DNA of 64,000 nucleotides from Ficedula albicollis (lineage: Eukaryota > Chordata > Aves > Passeriformes > Muscicapidae). The notes beneath the pieces are model-generated. The model was not told where the DNA came from and searched no databases. It was given only the letters and a program-made list of their open reading frames with translations. The stretch is taken from the NCBI RefSeq assembly GCF_000247815.1, contig NC_021678.1, forward strand, positions 4,503,026 through 4,567,025, written 5' to 3'. Of the stretch, positions 34,736 to 47,929 are shown piece by piece (position 1 is the first letter of the stretch; every line of letters begins with the position of its first letter). Made by a program: the position numbers and the translations under genes.

Positions 34736-36303
34736 GCTTTTCCCACACCATGGGACAGAATCCATTGGCTTGCTTGAAATCTGGATAATTTCATTGCAAA
34801 TGTGCCAACCCTACTCCCTGTGTTAGGAGGAAGAATTCAGATTGCCCGTGACCCCTCTTCCCCCCACTTTGGAGTTTCTGTCCCTCCACAAGTCCCAGGC
34901 CTCGGCTGCACCTCTCAAGGTGAACACCCCAAATACCCCCCATGACTCCTTGCACAATGCCACTCACCCAGTGACCCCTCCTGAGGCCTTTTTCAGACCT
35001 GTTACCTATGCACAGCCACTTCTTCTCTCTTTGCCATTGCCGAGCACTCACGGTGACTAAAATAAATCTTAGTTATTTCAGATCATTTCTTCCTGTGTCA
35101 TTTAGAATCGTAAGTCTGTCCTTGTTGAAATACCTCCAGACCTTTCTGAAGCCATTTTGACTTTCTGGTCCTAATCTATGATCTCTCACAATTCAATGAA
35201 GAAAAATAAAAATTAAACATTACAATTATGGCTTAATGTTCGTCACAAGCTCGGGGCAGGCTTGAAAACACCTCCCTGTGTGGCAGCAGGCATGGAAGTC
35301 AGTGGGCTCACACTCAGCCATGGCTACACTTCTGGAGACTTACCCTAGATTATAATTCACTTCTGAACTTTTAAAAGAACAACTGAATTGGAAAAAAATT
35401 GCAAATCTCAACCAATGATTTATGCGATAGAATTTCCCTTGTCAGTCCTCTGGGACCTTTTCTGCACTCGAGTAGGTTGCAGGTGACAGTTCAGACTGTT
35501 CTGGCCACTTCTGCAGATGCTTCAGGGTGAACTTCTTGAGTCTGGTGACTTGAATAACAATCATCCCTTAATTATTTCTCTAACTTTATCTATTCCTCCT
35601 TGGACCCTTGCATTATCTCCTGAAATTAGTGAAGAAACTCTCGTTGTATTTCCAATGCTTCTCGTGCTGAGGGGAAGCATTTAATACAATATTTATAAAC
35701 TATACTATTCAAAACTTCATCCTTTGGAACAGCAGTGCCATGCATTTTACACTTACCTGGGAGCAAAACTAAACTTCAAAAAATGCCTTAAGATAAATAT
35801 TTTACTAAACAGAATGGGGAAACATTCAGGCTCCAAACCCCCAAAGGTTGCTTCATCTGAATCTGATTGTTTTATGATAAATGGATAAATGTGTGTTCTG
35901 GTAGACTGAGAGACGGTGCACAAGTGCCACAGTTTTTGGAGGAAACAGGAATTGTTGAGCTCTAAAGGCTCATAGAAGGATTTTGAGGTGCCTGAGCTGA
36001 TATGACTTCTCAGCAGTATCTCCCACATTTAAGAGGTGATAGGGTGATACCTTGGTGCTGATCCTCATTCCAGATTTTTCCCTCTCCACCAGGTGTTTGC
36101 AGAGATAAAGTTTTATGCCTGAACAGAAGCACCTCTGTACAATTTGTCCTTTTACTTGCTATGTGCTTGTGCAGTTCCCAGGGCTTTACTGCAGTGATGC
36201 CGTAAGAGAATCAACATACAAGTTCTTGAAAGCAAAAGCCTTTCCAGAGCCTGTTTTTTGTTGTTGATCTCTCACCAAAGCCAAGGTTGATACTGGCTTT
36301 AAG
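34736..36303. other. Unique non-coding DNA
   Basis: No gene or repeat family is recognised. Confidence 0.5.
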
Positions 36304-37133
<830 letters not shown>

Positions 37134-37563
37134 AGGGCAAGAAGGATACCAATGCTACCAAAGGACACCAAGGCATGCAATTATATCAAATTGACTTCAC
37201 AGCTCTTCAAGTAAAGCTCTTCAAGTAAAGGTCCACCAAGCAGCTTCATGTGCTATGGGGACACACAGACATGGATTTGGGAGCTCAGCTCTGACCTCAC
37301 ACACACCTTCCAGGGGTTCAAGCACAGACTCACCATGACAAACCCTCCGGATCAAAGCAAACCCTTTAACTGATCATTCTCAAAGTTCACCTCCCAAAAA
37401 CTGGTGTGGCGTTTTAACTAATGATTAAATAGTGAGGCTGCTACATGCACTTTTTTTTTTTTTCCTCTCCCAGGGAGCTTTGTTTCAACAGCAGGTAATG
37501 CTCAGCCAAGACTCAGCACTGCTGTCCTCTCGTCCATATTCATTGTACAGAACAATGTTAGAA
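37134..37563. other. Unique non-coding DNA
   Basis: A 12-base T-run lies at about 37450-37461. No gene is seen. Confidence 0.5.
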
Positions 37564-37710
37564 CAGCTCCACATTCCTGGAAGTGTCCAAGGCCGGAATG
37601 GACGAGGCTTGGAGCAATCTGGTCTAGTAGAAGATGTCCCTGCCCATGGCATGGGATGACCTTTAGGGTGCCTCACTACCCAAACCAGTCTGGGATCCTA
37701 TGATTCTATA
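37564..37710 (+). mobile_element. CR1 3' end fragment (type A)
   Basis: AGCTCCACATTCCTGGAAG, GTGTCCAAGGCCGGAATGG, CTTGGAGCAATCTGG and ATGTCCCTGCCCATGGC, ending GGGATCCTATGATTCTAT, the complete CR1 terminus. Confidence 0.85.
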
Positions 37711-39412
37711 TCTGCATCGTTGTCCTCACGTGGTAGTTATGAAATGTTTCAGTGCTTTCCTGGTGGTTATATTGCATTTAAAGGTCACAAAGGGAATAGC
37801 CTGGGCATTGAGAGATTTTTTTCTTCTGTTACTCTTCTAATATTCCCTTTATATTCTGCAGTTATAAAGGCTTGATTTGATGAGCCCCCCAGGACCCTCC
37901 ATCCCGTGCTGTGCCCAAATCACACAGCTCAGTGAACTTGGTGCAAGGTGCTTCCACACCTTTCTCAGCATGGCCTCCAAAGTCCTAAACAAAGACTCCA
38001 GGGAGGTAGCAGGACTTTAAAGGCTAAGATGGGAAAAGAGAAACAAGGAAATCCAAGAAGGGACTGAGGAGAAATAACATATGAGGAGCACAGCAGATGC
38101 TGGGGAGGAAGGCACTACACAGTAGGTGGTTTCCAAAGAATAACCTGACACTACCCTCACATGTGGCAACCCAGTGCTGGATCACTCATCTCCATCATGG
38201 CAATCATTTAGGAACTTGCCATCATCACCAACAGCTACTTAAATTTGGGATGTGCAGCAGCACTCCCATAGAATTGTACCTCTCCTGTCCCTTATTTAGT
38301 ACAAAATTAGTCATTTTTTTGCTGTGACATTTCACTGATGAAGGGAAATCTTAAACATGAGCTTGCAAGTGTTTTGAGCTTCAAAGATCTGTCTCTGTAA
38401 AAGCCTGATGATGGTTCTGCATTTCATCATGTCACGGCTGCATATCACCGGAAAAATAAAAGTCACAGCTCAAGGAAGATAACAGGGTAATGTCTGAAAG
38501 GGCTTCTGGCTGTCAGGAGGAGCCCTCACAACTGAAAGGCAAAAGAAAATCTTTCCCTAATCTTTCCTTTCTGAAATTGCATCGTTGTGCTGAAGTGTTC
38601 AGAGCTATCACAGGAGCACAGCCACCCACGCACCCCCGACGCACACGACAGGAGGCCCTGGCACGGCATAGAAAGGAGGGCTCCATTTCAAGGAGAACGC
38701 CCAGAAAACCGGATCCAAACAGCCCTAAGGCATCCTTACGCCAAAGAAAAAGGGGGGGAGAGTCTGGGAAGTGCCCCTGTGAGCGTGAAAAGGCTCTGCC
38801 AGCATCAAAGTCATCACTGCTGGCACAGCCCCTCGCCTGGAGCTTCCTTCCCTGGCCTTCCCAAGGGGAAGGATGCAGTGAGAAATCCGGCCCACCCTCA
38901 TGCCCAGCAGTGCCAAGCTCCAGAGAGCAGCATCCTTCATGAAGCTTCAGCCCCAGGCAAGGGCTCTTTCAGGGAGCCCCAGGGGAAAGGCTAAAAATTG
39001 AACTCCTCACAGACATTTTTGGTCTGATTGCCTGATGACAGTGGCAAAAAGGCAGTTCAGACTAGCACTCTCTTTTGCAACTTCTAAGTGGAATTCACTT
39101 GTATTTTCCCTCTTCTGCCCTGTTTCCAGCAGGTCAGCAGATAGTTGTGCCTGCAAAATATCCATCAGAGCTGCCATGTGGTTAAAAATAAAGTAATTCT
39201 GCTACTGCCAAAAAATAAAACAAGAATTAAAGAACTCATACTCCTCAAACACACCAACCCCATTCAAAGAGGGTTGTGGAGGCAGGGATGGGGTCTTGTC
39301 TTAAGTTTGAATAGACGTGTGCAGTTCTCATTAGGGTTAGTAGTGTCAAGTTAAGGTGTGCTGGGAGGGTGTGTGATAGGAGTGGTGATGGAGTTGGCAC
39401 TGATGCTGTGAC
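37711..39412. other. Unique non-coding DNA up to the assembly gap
   Basis: 38490-38995 is GC-richer with open frames of 135-150 codons in two frames but no recognisable protein family. The 50 bases before the gap are GT-rich (GGGTGTGTGATAGGAGTGG) and do not resemble the 39-bp unit. Confidence 0.5.
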
Positions 39413-40058
39413 NNNNNNNNNNNNNNNNNNNNNNNNNNNNNNNNNNNNNNNNNNNNNNNNNNNNNNNNNNNNNNNNNNNNNNNNNNNNNNNNNNNNNNNN
39501 NNNNNNNNNNNNNNNNNNNNNNNNNNNNNNNNNNNNNNNNNNNNNNNNNNNNNNNNNNNNNNNNNNNNNNNNNNNNNNNNNNNNNNNNNNNNNNNNNNNN
39601 NNNNNNNNNNNNNNNNNNNNNNNNNNNNNNNNNNNNNNNNNNNNNNNNNNNNNNNNNNNNNNNNNNNNNNNNNNNNNNNNNNNNNNNNNNNNNNNNNNNN
39701 NNNNNNNNNNNNNNNNNNNNNNNNNNNNNNNNNNNNNNNNNNNNNNNNNNNNNNNNNNNNNNNNNNNNNNNNNNNNNNNNNNNNNNNNNNNNNNNNNNNN
39801 NNNNNNNNNNNNNNNNNNNNNNNNNNNNNNNNNNNNNNNNNNNNNNNNNNNNNNNNNNNNNNNNNNNNNNNNNNNNNNNNNNNNNNNNNNNNNNNNNNNN
39901 NNNNNNNNNNNNNNNNNNNNNNNNNNNNNNNNNNNNNNNNNNNNNNNNNNNNNNNNNNNNNNNNNNNNNNNNNNNNNNNNNNNNNNNNNNNNNNNNNNNN
40001 NNNNNNNNNNNNNNNNNNNNNNNNNNNNNNNNNNNNNNNNNNNNNNNNNNNNNNNNNN
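39413..40058. other. Assembly gap (646 N)
   Basis: A run of N directly abutting the satellite array. The array probably continues into it, so the true size is unknown. Confidence 0.98.
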
Positions 40059-43000
40059 CGCCATCGTGGGTGAGTGACTCCCGCTCCATGTGGTGTCTGC
40101 CATCTTGGGTGAGTGACTCCTGCTCCATGTGGTGTCTGCCATCTTGGGTGAGTGACTCCTGCTCCATGTGGTGTCTGCCATCTTGGGTGAGTGACTCCTG
40201 CTCCATGTGGTGTCTGCCATCTTGGGTGAGTGACTCCTGCTCCATGTGGTGTCTGCCATCTTGGGTGAGTGACTCCTGCTCCATGTGGTGTCTGCCATCT
40301 TGGGTGAGTGACTCCTGCTCCATGTGGTGTCTGCCATCTTGGGTGAGTGACTCCTGCTCCATGTGGTGTCTGCCATCTTGGGTGAGTGACTCCTGCTCCA
40401 TGTGGTGTCTGCCATCTTGGGTGAGTGACTCCTGCTCCATGTGGTGTCTGCCATCTTGGGTGAGTGACTCCTGCTCCATGTGGTGTCTGCCATCTTGGGT
40501 GAGTGACTCCTGCTCCATGTGGTGTCTGCCATCTTGGGTGAGTGACTCCTGCTCCATGTGGTGTCTGCCATCTTGGGTGAGTGACTCCTGCTCCATGTGG
40601 TGTCTGCCATCTTGGGTGAGTGACTCCTGCTCCATGTGGTGTCTGCCATCTTGGGTGAGTGACTCCTGCTCCATGTGGTGTCTGCCATCTTGGGTGAGTG
40701 ACTCCTGCTCCATGTGGTGTCTGCCATCTTGGGTGAGTGACTCCTGCTCCATGTGGTGTCTGCCATCTTGGGTGAGTGACTCCTGCTCCATGTGGTGTCT
40801 GCCATCTTGGGTGAGTGACTCCTGCTCCATGTGGTGTCTGCCATCTTGGGTGAGTGACTCCTGCTCCATGTGGTGTCTGCCATCTTGGGTGAGTGACTCC
40901 TGCTCCATGTGGTGTCTGCCATCTTGGGTGAGTGACTCCTGCTCCATGTGGTGTCTGCCATCTTGGGTGAGTGACTCCTGCTCCATGTGGTGTCTGCCAT
41001 CTTGGGTGAGTGACTCCTGCTCCATGTGGTGTCTGCCATCTTGGGTGAGTGACTCCTGCTCCATGTGGTGTCTGCCATCTTGGGTGAGTGACTCCTGCTC
41101 CATGTGGTGTCTGCCATCTTGGGTGAGTGACTCCTGCTCCATGTGGTGTCTGCCATCTTGGGTGAGTGACTCCTGCTCCATGTGGTGTCTGCCATCTTGG
41201 GTGAGTGACTCCTGCTCCATGTGGTGTCTGCCATCTTGGGTGAGTGACTCCTGCTCCATGTGGTGTCTGCCATCTTGGGTGAGTGACTCCTGCTCCATGT
41301 GGTGTCTGCCATCTTGGGTGAGTGACTCCTGCTCCATGTGGTGTCTGCCATCTTGGGTGAGTGACTCCTGCTCCATGTGGTGTCTGCCATCTTGGGTGAG
41401 TGACTCCTGCTCCATGTGGTGTCTGCCATCTTGGGTGAGTGACTCCTGCTCCATGTGGTGTCTGCCATCTTGGGTGAGTGACTCCTGCTCCATGTGGTGT
41501 CTGCCATCTTGGGTGAGTGACTCCTGCTCCATGTGGTGTCTGCCATCTTGGGTGAGTGACTCCTGCTCCATGTGGTGTCTGCCATCTTGGGTGAGTGACT
41601 CCTGCTCCATGTGGTGTCTGCCATCTTGGGTGAGTGACTCCTGCTCCATGTGGTGTCTGCCATCTTGGGTGAGTGACTCCTGCTCCATGTGGTGTCTGCC
41701 ATCTTGGGTGAGTGACTCCTGCTCCATGTGGTGTCTGCCATCTTGGGTGAGTGACTCCTGCTCCATGTGGTGTCTGCCATCTTGGGTGAGTGACTCCTGC
41801 TCCATGTGGTGTCTGCCATCTTGGGTGAGTGACTCCTGCTCCATGTGGTGTCTGCCATCTTGGGTGAGTGACTCCTGCTCCATGTGGTGTCTGCCATCTT
41901 GGGTGAGTGACTCCTGCTCCATGTGGTGTCTGCCATCTTGGGTGAGTGACTCCTGCTCCATGTGGTGTCTGCCATCTTGGGTGAGTGACTCCTGCTCCAT
42001 GTGGTGTCTGCCATCTTGGGTGAGTGACTCCTGCTCCATGTGGTGTCTGCCATCTTGGGTGAGTGACTCCTGCTCCATGTGGTGTCTGCCATCTTGGGTG
42101 AGTGACTCCTGCTCCATGTGGTGTCTGCCATCTTGGGTGAGTGACTCCTGCTCCATGTGGTGTCTGCCATCTTGGGTGAGTGACTCCTGCTCCATGTGGT
42201 GTCTGCCATCTTGGGTGAGTGACTCCTGCTCCATGTGGTGTCTGCCATCTTGGGTGAGTGACTCCTGCTCCATGTGGTGTCTGCCATCTTGGGTGAGTGA
42301 CTCCTGCTCCATGTGGTGTCTGCCATCTTGGGTGAGTGACTCCTGCTCCATGTGGTGTCTGCCATCTTGGGTGAGTGACTCCTGCTCCATGTGGTGTCTG
42401 CCATCTTGGGTGAGTGACTCCTGCTCCATGTGGTGTCTGCCATCTTGGGTGAGTGACTCCTGCTCCATGTGGTGTCTGCCATCTTGGGTGAGTGACTCCT
42501 GCTCCATGTGGTGTCTGCCATCTTGGGTGAGTGACTCCTGCTCCATGTGGTGTCTGCCATCTTGGGTGAGTGACTCCTGCTCCATGTGGTGTCTGCCATC
42601 TTGGGTGAGTGACTCCTGCTCCATGTGGTGTCTGCCATCTTGGGTGAGTGACTCCTGCTCCATGTGGTGTCTGCCATCTTGGGTGAGTGACTCCTGCTCC
42701 ATGTGGTGTCTGCCATCTTGGGTGAGTGACTCCTGCTCCATGTGGTGTCTGCCATCTTGGGTGAGTGACTCCTGCTCCATGTGGTGTCTGCCATCTTGGG
42801 TGAGTGACTCCTGCTCCATGTGGTGTCTGCCATCTTGGGTGAGTGACTCCTGCTCCATGTGGTGTCTGCCATCTTGGGTGAGTGACTCCTGCTCCATGTG
42901 GTGTCTGCCATCTTGGGTGAGTGACTCCTGCTCCATGTGGTGTCTGCCATCTTGGGTGAGTGACTCCTGCTCCATGTGGTGTCTGCCATCTTGGGTGAGT

Positions 43001-44749
43001 GACTCCTGCTCCATGTGGTGTCTGCCATCTTGGGTGAGTGACTCCTGCTCCATGTGGTGTCTGCCATCTTGGGTGAGTGACTCCTGCTCCATGTGGTGTC
43101 TGCCATCTTGGGTGAGTGACTCCTGCTCCATGTGGTGTCTGCCATCTTGGGTGAGTGACTCCTGCTCCATGTGGTGTCTGCCATCTTGGGTGAGTGACTC
43201 CTGCTCCATGTGGTGTCTGCCATCTTGGGTGAGTGACTCCTGCTCCATGTGGTGTCTGCCATCTTGGGTGAGTGACTCCTGCTCCATGTGGTGTCTGCCA
43301 TCTTGGGTGAGTGACTCCTGCTCCATGTGGTGTCTGCCATCTTGGGTGAGTGACTCCTGCTCCATGTGGTGTCTGCCATCTTGGGTGAGTGACTCCTGCT
43401 CCATGTGGTGTCTGCCATCTTGGGTGAGTGACTCCTGCTCCATGTGGTGTCTGCCATCTTGGGTGAGTGACTCCTGCTCCATGTGGTGTCTGCCATCTTG
43501 GGTGAGTGACTCCTGCTCCATGTGGTGTCTGCCATCTTGGGTGAGTGACTCCTGCTCCATGTGGTGTCTGCCATCTTGGGTGAGTGACTCCTGCTCCATG
43601 TGGTGTCTGCCATCTTGGGTGAGTGACTCCTGCTCCATGTGGTGTCTGCCATCTTGGGTGAGTGACTCCTGCTCCATGTGGTGTCTGCCATCTTGGGTGA
43701 GTGACTCCTGCTCCATGTGGTGTCTGCCATCTTGGGTGAGTGACTCCTGCTCCATGTGGTGTCTGCCATCTTGGGTGAGTGACTCCTGCTCCATGTGGTG
43801 TCTGCCATCTTGGGTGAGTGACTCCTGCTCCATGTGGTGTCTGCCATCTTGGGTGAGTGACTCCTGCTCCATGTGGTGTCTGCCATCTTGGGTGAGTGAC
43901 TCCTGCTCCATGTGGTGTCTGCCATCTTGGGTGAGTGACTCCTGCTCCATGTGGTGTCTGCCATCTTGGGTGAGTGACTCCTGCTCCATGTGGTGTCTGC
44001 CATCTTGGGTGAGTGACTCCTGCTCCATGTGGTGTCTGCCATCTTGGGTGAGTGACTCCTGCTCCATGTGGTGTCTGCCATCTTGGGTGAGTGACTCCTG
44101 CTCCATGTGGTGTCTGCCATCTTGGGTGAGTGACTCCTGCTCCATGTGGTGTCTGCCATCTTGGGTGAGTGACTCCTGCTCCATGTGGTGTCTGCCATCT
44201 TGGGTGAGTGACTCCTGCTCCATGTGGTGTCTGCCATCTTGGGTGAGTGACTCCTGCTCCATGTGGTGTCTGCCATCTTGGGTGAGTGACTCCTGCTCCA
44301 TGTGGTGTCTGCCATCTTGGGTGAGTGACTCCTGCTCCATGTGGTGTCTGCCATCTTGGGTGAGTGACTCCTGCTCCATGTGGTGTCTGCCATCTTGGGT
44401 GAGTGACTCCTGCTCCATGTGGTGTCTGCCATCTTGGGTGAGTGACTCCTGCTCCATGTGGTGTCTGCCATCTTGGGTGAGTGACTCCTGCTCCATGTGG
44501 TGTCTGCCATCTTGGGTGAGTGACTCCTGCTCCATGTGGTGTCTGCCATCTTGGGTGAGTGACTCCTGCTCCATGTGGTGTCTGCCATCTTGGGTGAGTG
44601 ACTCCTGCTCCATGTGGTGTCTGCCATCTTGGGTGAGTGACTCCTGCTCCATGTGGTGTCTGCCATCTTGGGTGAGTGACTCCTGCTCCATGTGGTGTCT
44701 GCCATCTTGGGTGAGTGACTCCTGCTCCATGTGGTGTCTGCCATCTTGG
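40059..44749. repeat. 39-bp satellite array, 120 units
   Basis: From 40070 to 44749 there are exactly 120 head-to-tail 39-bp units, each starting GTGAGTGACTCC and ending GTCTGCCATCTTGG. All appear identical except the first, which has CCCGCTCC instead of CCTGCTCC. The partial unit before it (40059-40069) reads CGCCATCGTGG instead of TGCCATCTTGG. Each unit has 13 codons, so one plus-strand frame (WVSDSCSMWCLPS units) and all three minus-strand frames (for example PRWQTPHGAGVTH units) stay open. No CpG occurs in the standard unit. This is not a gene: there is no unique coding sequence around it. The homogeneity means either very recent amplification or consensus-style gap filling. Confidence 0.97.
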
Positions 44750-44917
44750 GGCTCTTCGGTGGGCTGTGCCCTCAGCCATCCTGCTGCTGTCCCTACGTCT
44801 CACTTGGCTTTCAACTACCCCAGTAAATTTGGAACAAAGTTCCAGGGCTTTATAACATTCATAGTGTCCATCACAGCTTCTAAACACTACTCTATAAGGT
44901 GACATCCCAGAGATTTC
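44750..44917. other. Right flank of the satellite
   Basis: GGCTCTTCGGTGGGCTGTGCC onward is single-copy in this window. No gene is seen. Confidence 0.5.
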
Positions 44918-45043
44918 CTCCCTGGAGAGAGCTCCTGGCAGCATCAGAGGGGTCCCAGCAGCCAACATGCAGTTTTTAGACTCCCTGGAGAGAGCTCCTG
45001 GCAGCATCAGAGGAGCCCCAACAGCCAACATGCAGTTTTTAGA
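44918..45043. repeat. 63-bp tandem duplication beside the satellite
   Basis: Two adjacent 63-bp copies (44918-44980 and 44981-45043), beginning CTCCCTGGAGAGAGCTCC and ending AACATGCAGTTTTTAGA, with about three differences. The length is also a multiple of three, so minus-strand frames run through. Confidence 0.95.
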
Positions 45044-46289
45044 TAAAGAGGGAATTGATCTTGTTCTATCAACTTTGAAAGTGCCTCTGTAGCACCCGGA
45101 GAGCCTTTCAGGCAGGTTTTTTGCAGGCTGTCCTGGCTTTGCTTTGATTGCTGTTGTAGCTGGGATATACAGCTTTAGTATGAGGGGATTATCTGTTATC
45201 CCACCCTTTGGGAGCATCTCCTGCTGAGACAAAGTCTTTTGTCTGCTTAATCTCTTAAATTTCACATAACTAACAAAAGTACAGCACATCCGGCATCATA
45301 TTTCTTTCTCCTAATGCCCCTCAGGTCCTTTGAGGGGGCTAAACAATTCCTAAATGGTATTTAACATCACCAGATCTGGTTCTTAATTCACAGATAAACT
45401 GAAATCTGATGGCATTTTTGGGTTCACAATCATGATTTCTTCATGTCACACTGCTCATTAGTACTTTTTCTACTGTACTTTATGGTAAGGAGAAGAGCTG
45501 GAAGGATTTAAATCTTAGCACTGAAAATAAAACAAAGAATCACACAGAGCTTCAGGATCAATGATTCTGGTTTTGTCCGCAAGGAATACCCTTGGCAACA
45601 ACAGAACTCTTTAATCCCTCTCTGTCATGTAGTCCATTCTCTCATGGCTCAGACAAATCTCCACCACTTTATCCCAGGAGAGTGAATGTCCTGCTAGTGA
45701 AAGGCCAGGAGTCTGTGTTTGAACAGGGATCACACAAAGCAGAGCTCTTTAGAAGAGGAGGGTTTATGTGGGGCTCTGTGACCCCTCCTCAGGCTGGGGA
45801 CACCTTCAAAGCCCAGGGACATGAAGCAGAAGTCAGGGCATTGCTCATCCAGAGCCACTGGCAACTTTGGGGCATTGATCTTCACAGAGGCAGCAAATCC
45901 AGAGGGAGCAGGGAAGTCCTGGGCCCACCAGTGGGATATGGATTTCAGGGACATGCTTCTGCAGCCAAGTGCTGCTATCAAGAATTTTAATATAATTTAA
46001 AGACAAGGAGAACTGAAGACTTAAAGGTTGTAACATTGCATAATTAATTAGAGTGATACTAAATAAATCACTAAAACTAAAAGCAACCCGAACACCTCTT
46101 CCATCAGGTCACTTGCTTGTGGATTCACATCTGCGTGCCAAGAGGGAAGGATATTCCCTGTCCATGTTCCCTGACTAAACAATGTGCTGCAATGCAGAAA
46201 TGCAAAATAGAGAATTAGAGAGAAAAGCTAAACCAGTACTGTATAATGTCATATCTGTATGCTTATCTTCATGTAAACACATCCAGCAC
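45044..46289. other. Unique non-coding DNA
   Basis: 45050-45290 extends the minus-strand satellite frame by chance. Nothing recognisable as protein is seen. 45590-45990 is GC-richer and unrecognised. Confidence 0.5.
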
Positions 46290-46722
46290 CCCCAGGAGAG
46301 GCTGAGGGAGCTGGGGAAGGGGCTGGAGCCCCAGGAGAGGCTGAGGGAGCTGGGAAAGGGGCTCAGCCTGGAGAAAAGGAGGCTCAGGGGGACCTTGTGG
46401 CTCTGCACAACTCCCTGACAGGAGGGGACAGCCAGGGGGGGTCGGGCTCTGCTGCAGGGAACAGGGACAGGACAAGGGGAAACGGCCTCAAGCTGCGCCA
46501 GGGGAGGCTCAGGTTGGAGAGCAGGAGGAATTTCTGCATGGAAAGGGTGCTCAGGCCTTGGCAGGGGCTGCCCAGGGAGGTTTGGAGTGCCCATCCCTGG
46601 AGGTGTTCAAAAGCCATGTGGATGTGGCACTTGGGGACATGGTTTAGGGGTGATGCTGGGTTTATGTTTGCGTTTTATGACCTTAAAGGATTTTTCCAGC
46701 CTTAAAGGTTGTGTGATTCTAC
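46290..46722 (+). mobile_element. CR1 3' fragment (type B), best reference copy
   Basis: Sense copy with GGCTCAGCCTGGAGAAAAGG, GACAGGAGGGGACAGCC, CAGGGACAGGACAAGGGG, GGAGGAATTTCTGCATGG, CTCAGGCCTTGGCAGGGG and AAAGGTTGTGTGATTCTAC at the end. The start is a 39-bp duplication (46290-46328 and 46329-46367) of CCCCAGGAGAGGCTGAGGG. The 3' end (CAAAAGCCATGTGGATGTGG) belongs to the same variant terminus as the 17.8 kb copy. Confidence 0.9.
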
Positions 46723-47929
46723 ATATCAGCTGGCCAAAAAATACAGGGTTCACTTGGTTAAACAAAAGCAAAGGCAACCTCCCAGCAGTCCCAGCTATCC
46801 ACAAAATGCACAAATCCAACCATCCTAAAGAAACAAACACAGCAGGCAGAACTTACACACACAGCAGGCAAAACTCCCACCCACAAAGTCTCCTGGGAAG
46901 AAGGCAGGAAAAGATCAAGTGCCTGCCTAAAAATCCTGTCCTGCTGCACAAAATCTTGCCCAGACATGTCTCTCAATCTCCTTTTGCTGTCATTTCCAGG
47001 GGTTCAAGAGACCAAAGAACCATCTCTTGCCAACCCAGATGAACTGAAAACCACTTGCAGTGCTGCTGACGGCTGAACGAGCCATCTTGCCACATCTGCA
47101 GAGAGTCTGAAAATCAGAGAGGCAGCAGAGTGTCACCCAGAGGATGCCACAGAGAGCAGGAACCCCTGCTGGAGTGTGCCTGGAGGTCTTGACAGCACTG
47201 CAGGGCGTGGAGCTCCTGCATCCTCACGAAGCACAAGAGCCAGTTTTTTCCACTCAGGTCTCCATCCTTGCCCCTTCCAGAGGTCCCCTGTGGCACAGGG
47301 TGTTCTCTTCTCGCCTCTAAACAGGCCAGGGGGAGAGAAACCAGCCTCAAACACTGAATCAGGAGGGGATTTACAGAAAAACAAAGCACTTGGGTCTGCT
47401 CATGCAGAATTCCAGGCTAGTGAGGAAGAGAAAAATCAGGGAAATTACCCATTCATAATTGTAATATCCATTACAAGACAAGGATTCTAATTACTGTGTT
47501 TTTCTGCTTCTTTGCTTGTGCTCTACAGAGCAAATTGTACAAAGGAAATGGGTTTGTTTCCAGGCAGTTTTTGCTCATTTTCCATTTGCCACATTTGCCT
47601 GGCAGGCAGAGGAGCAACACAAAGCACTTGGCATCAGAGGTCTGGTGTGCACCTATCCCCAAGCCAGAGGGACAGATGGATTTTCTTGTGGATTCAGAAT
47701 CCCAGAATGGATGAATCTCAGGAATGTCACAATTTTGCTGGGTATCCAATCTGAGTGTTGATGCTAAAAATTCATATTTTTTCCCCTGTTAATCAGGGGA
47801 GGAAACAACTTCTCCCATTAAGTCTGGTGTGCACCACTTAATGAGGCAGTCTTGAAGTTCTTGCTGCTGCCAATAACATCTTCAAAATACAAATGTGTTT
47901 GTAGAGGTGCCTGCACTTCATCCCTAGGA
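46723..47929. other. Unique non-coding DNA
   Basis: Moderate GC. No gene or repeat family is recognised. Short AACACAGCAGGCA repeats lie near 46836-46870. Confidence 0.5.

Noticed and set aside
34115..34765. 216-codon minus-strand open frame
   Set aside because: Mostly CR1 type A sense sequence in its 3' part, not an intact reverse-transcriptase frame.
39331..39340. Telomere-like TTAGGGTTAG near the gap
   Set aside because: Only 10 bases, fewer than two repeats, so expected by chance.
40070..44749. CRISPR array
   Set aside because: Units are directly contiguous with no variable spacers, and the genome is a vertebrate's.
39245..45289. A 2014-codon minus-strand open frame and 1600-1800 codon frames in other phases
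   Set aside because: They consist of the 39-bp satellite and translated N bases. The short unique ends have no recognisable domain, and openness follows from the unit length and lack of stops.
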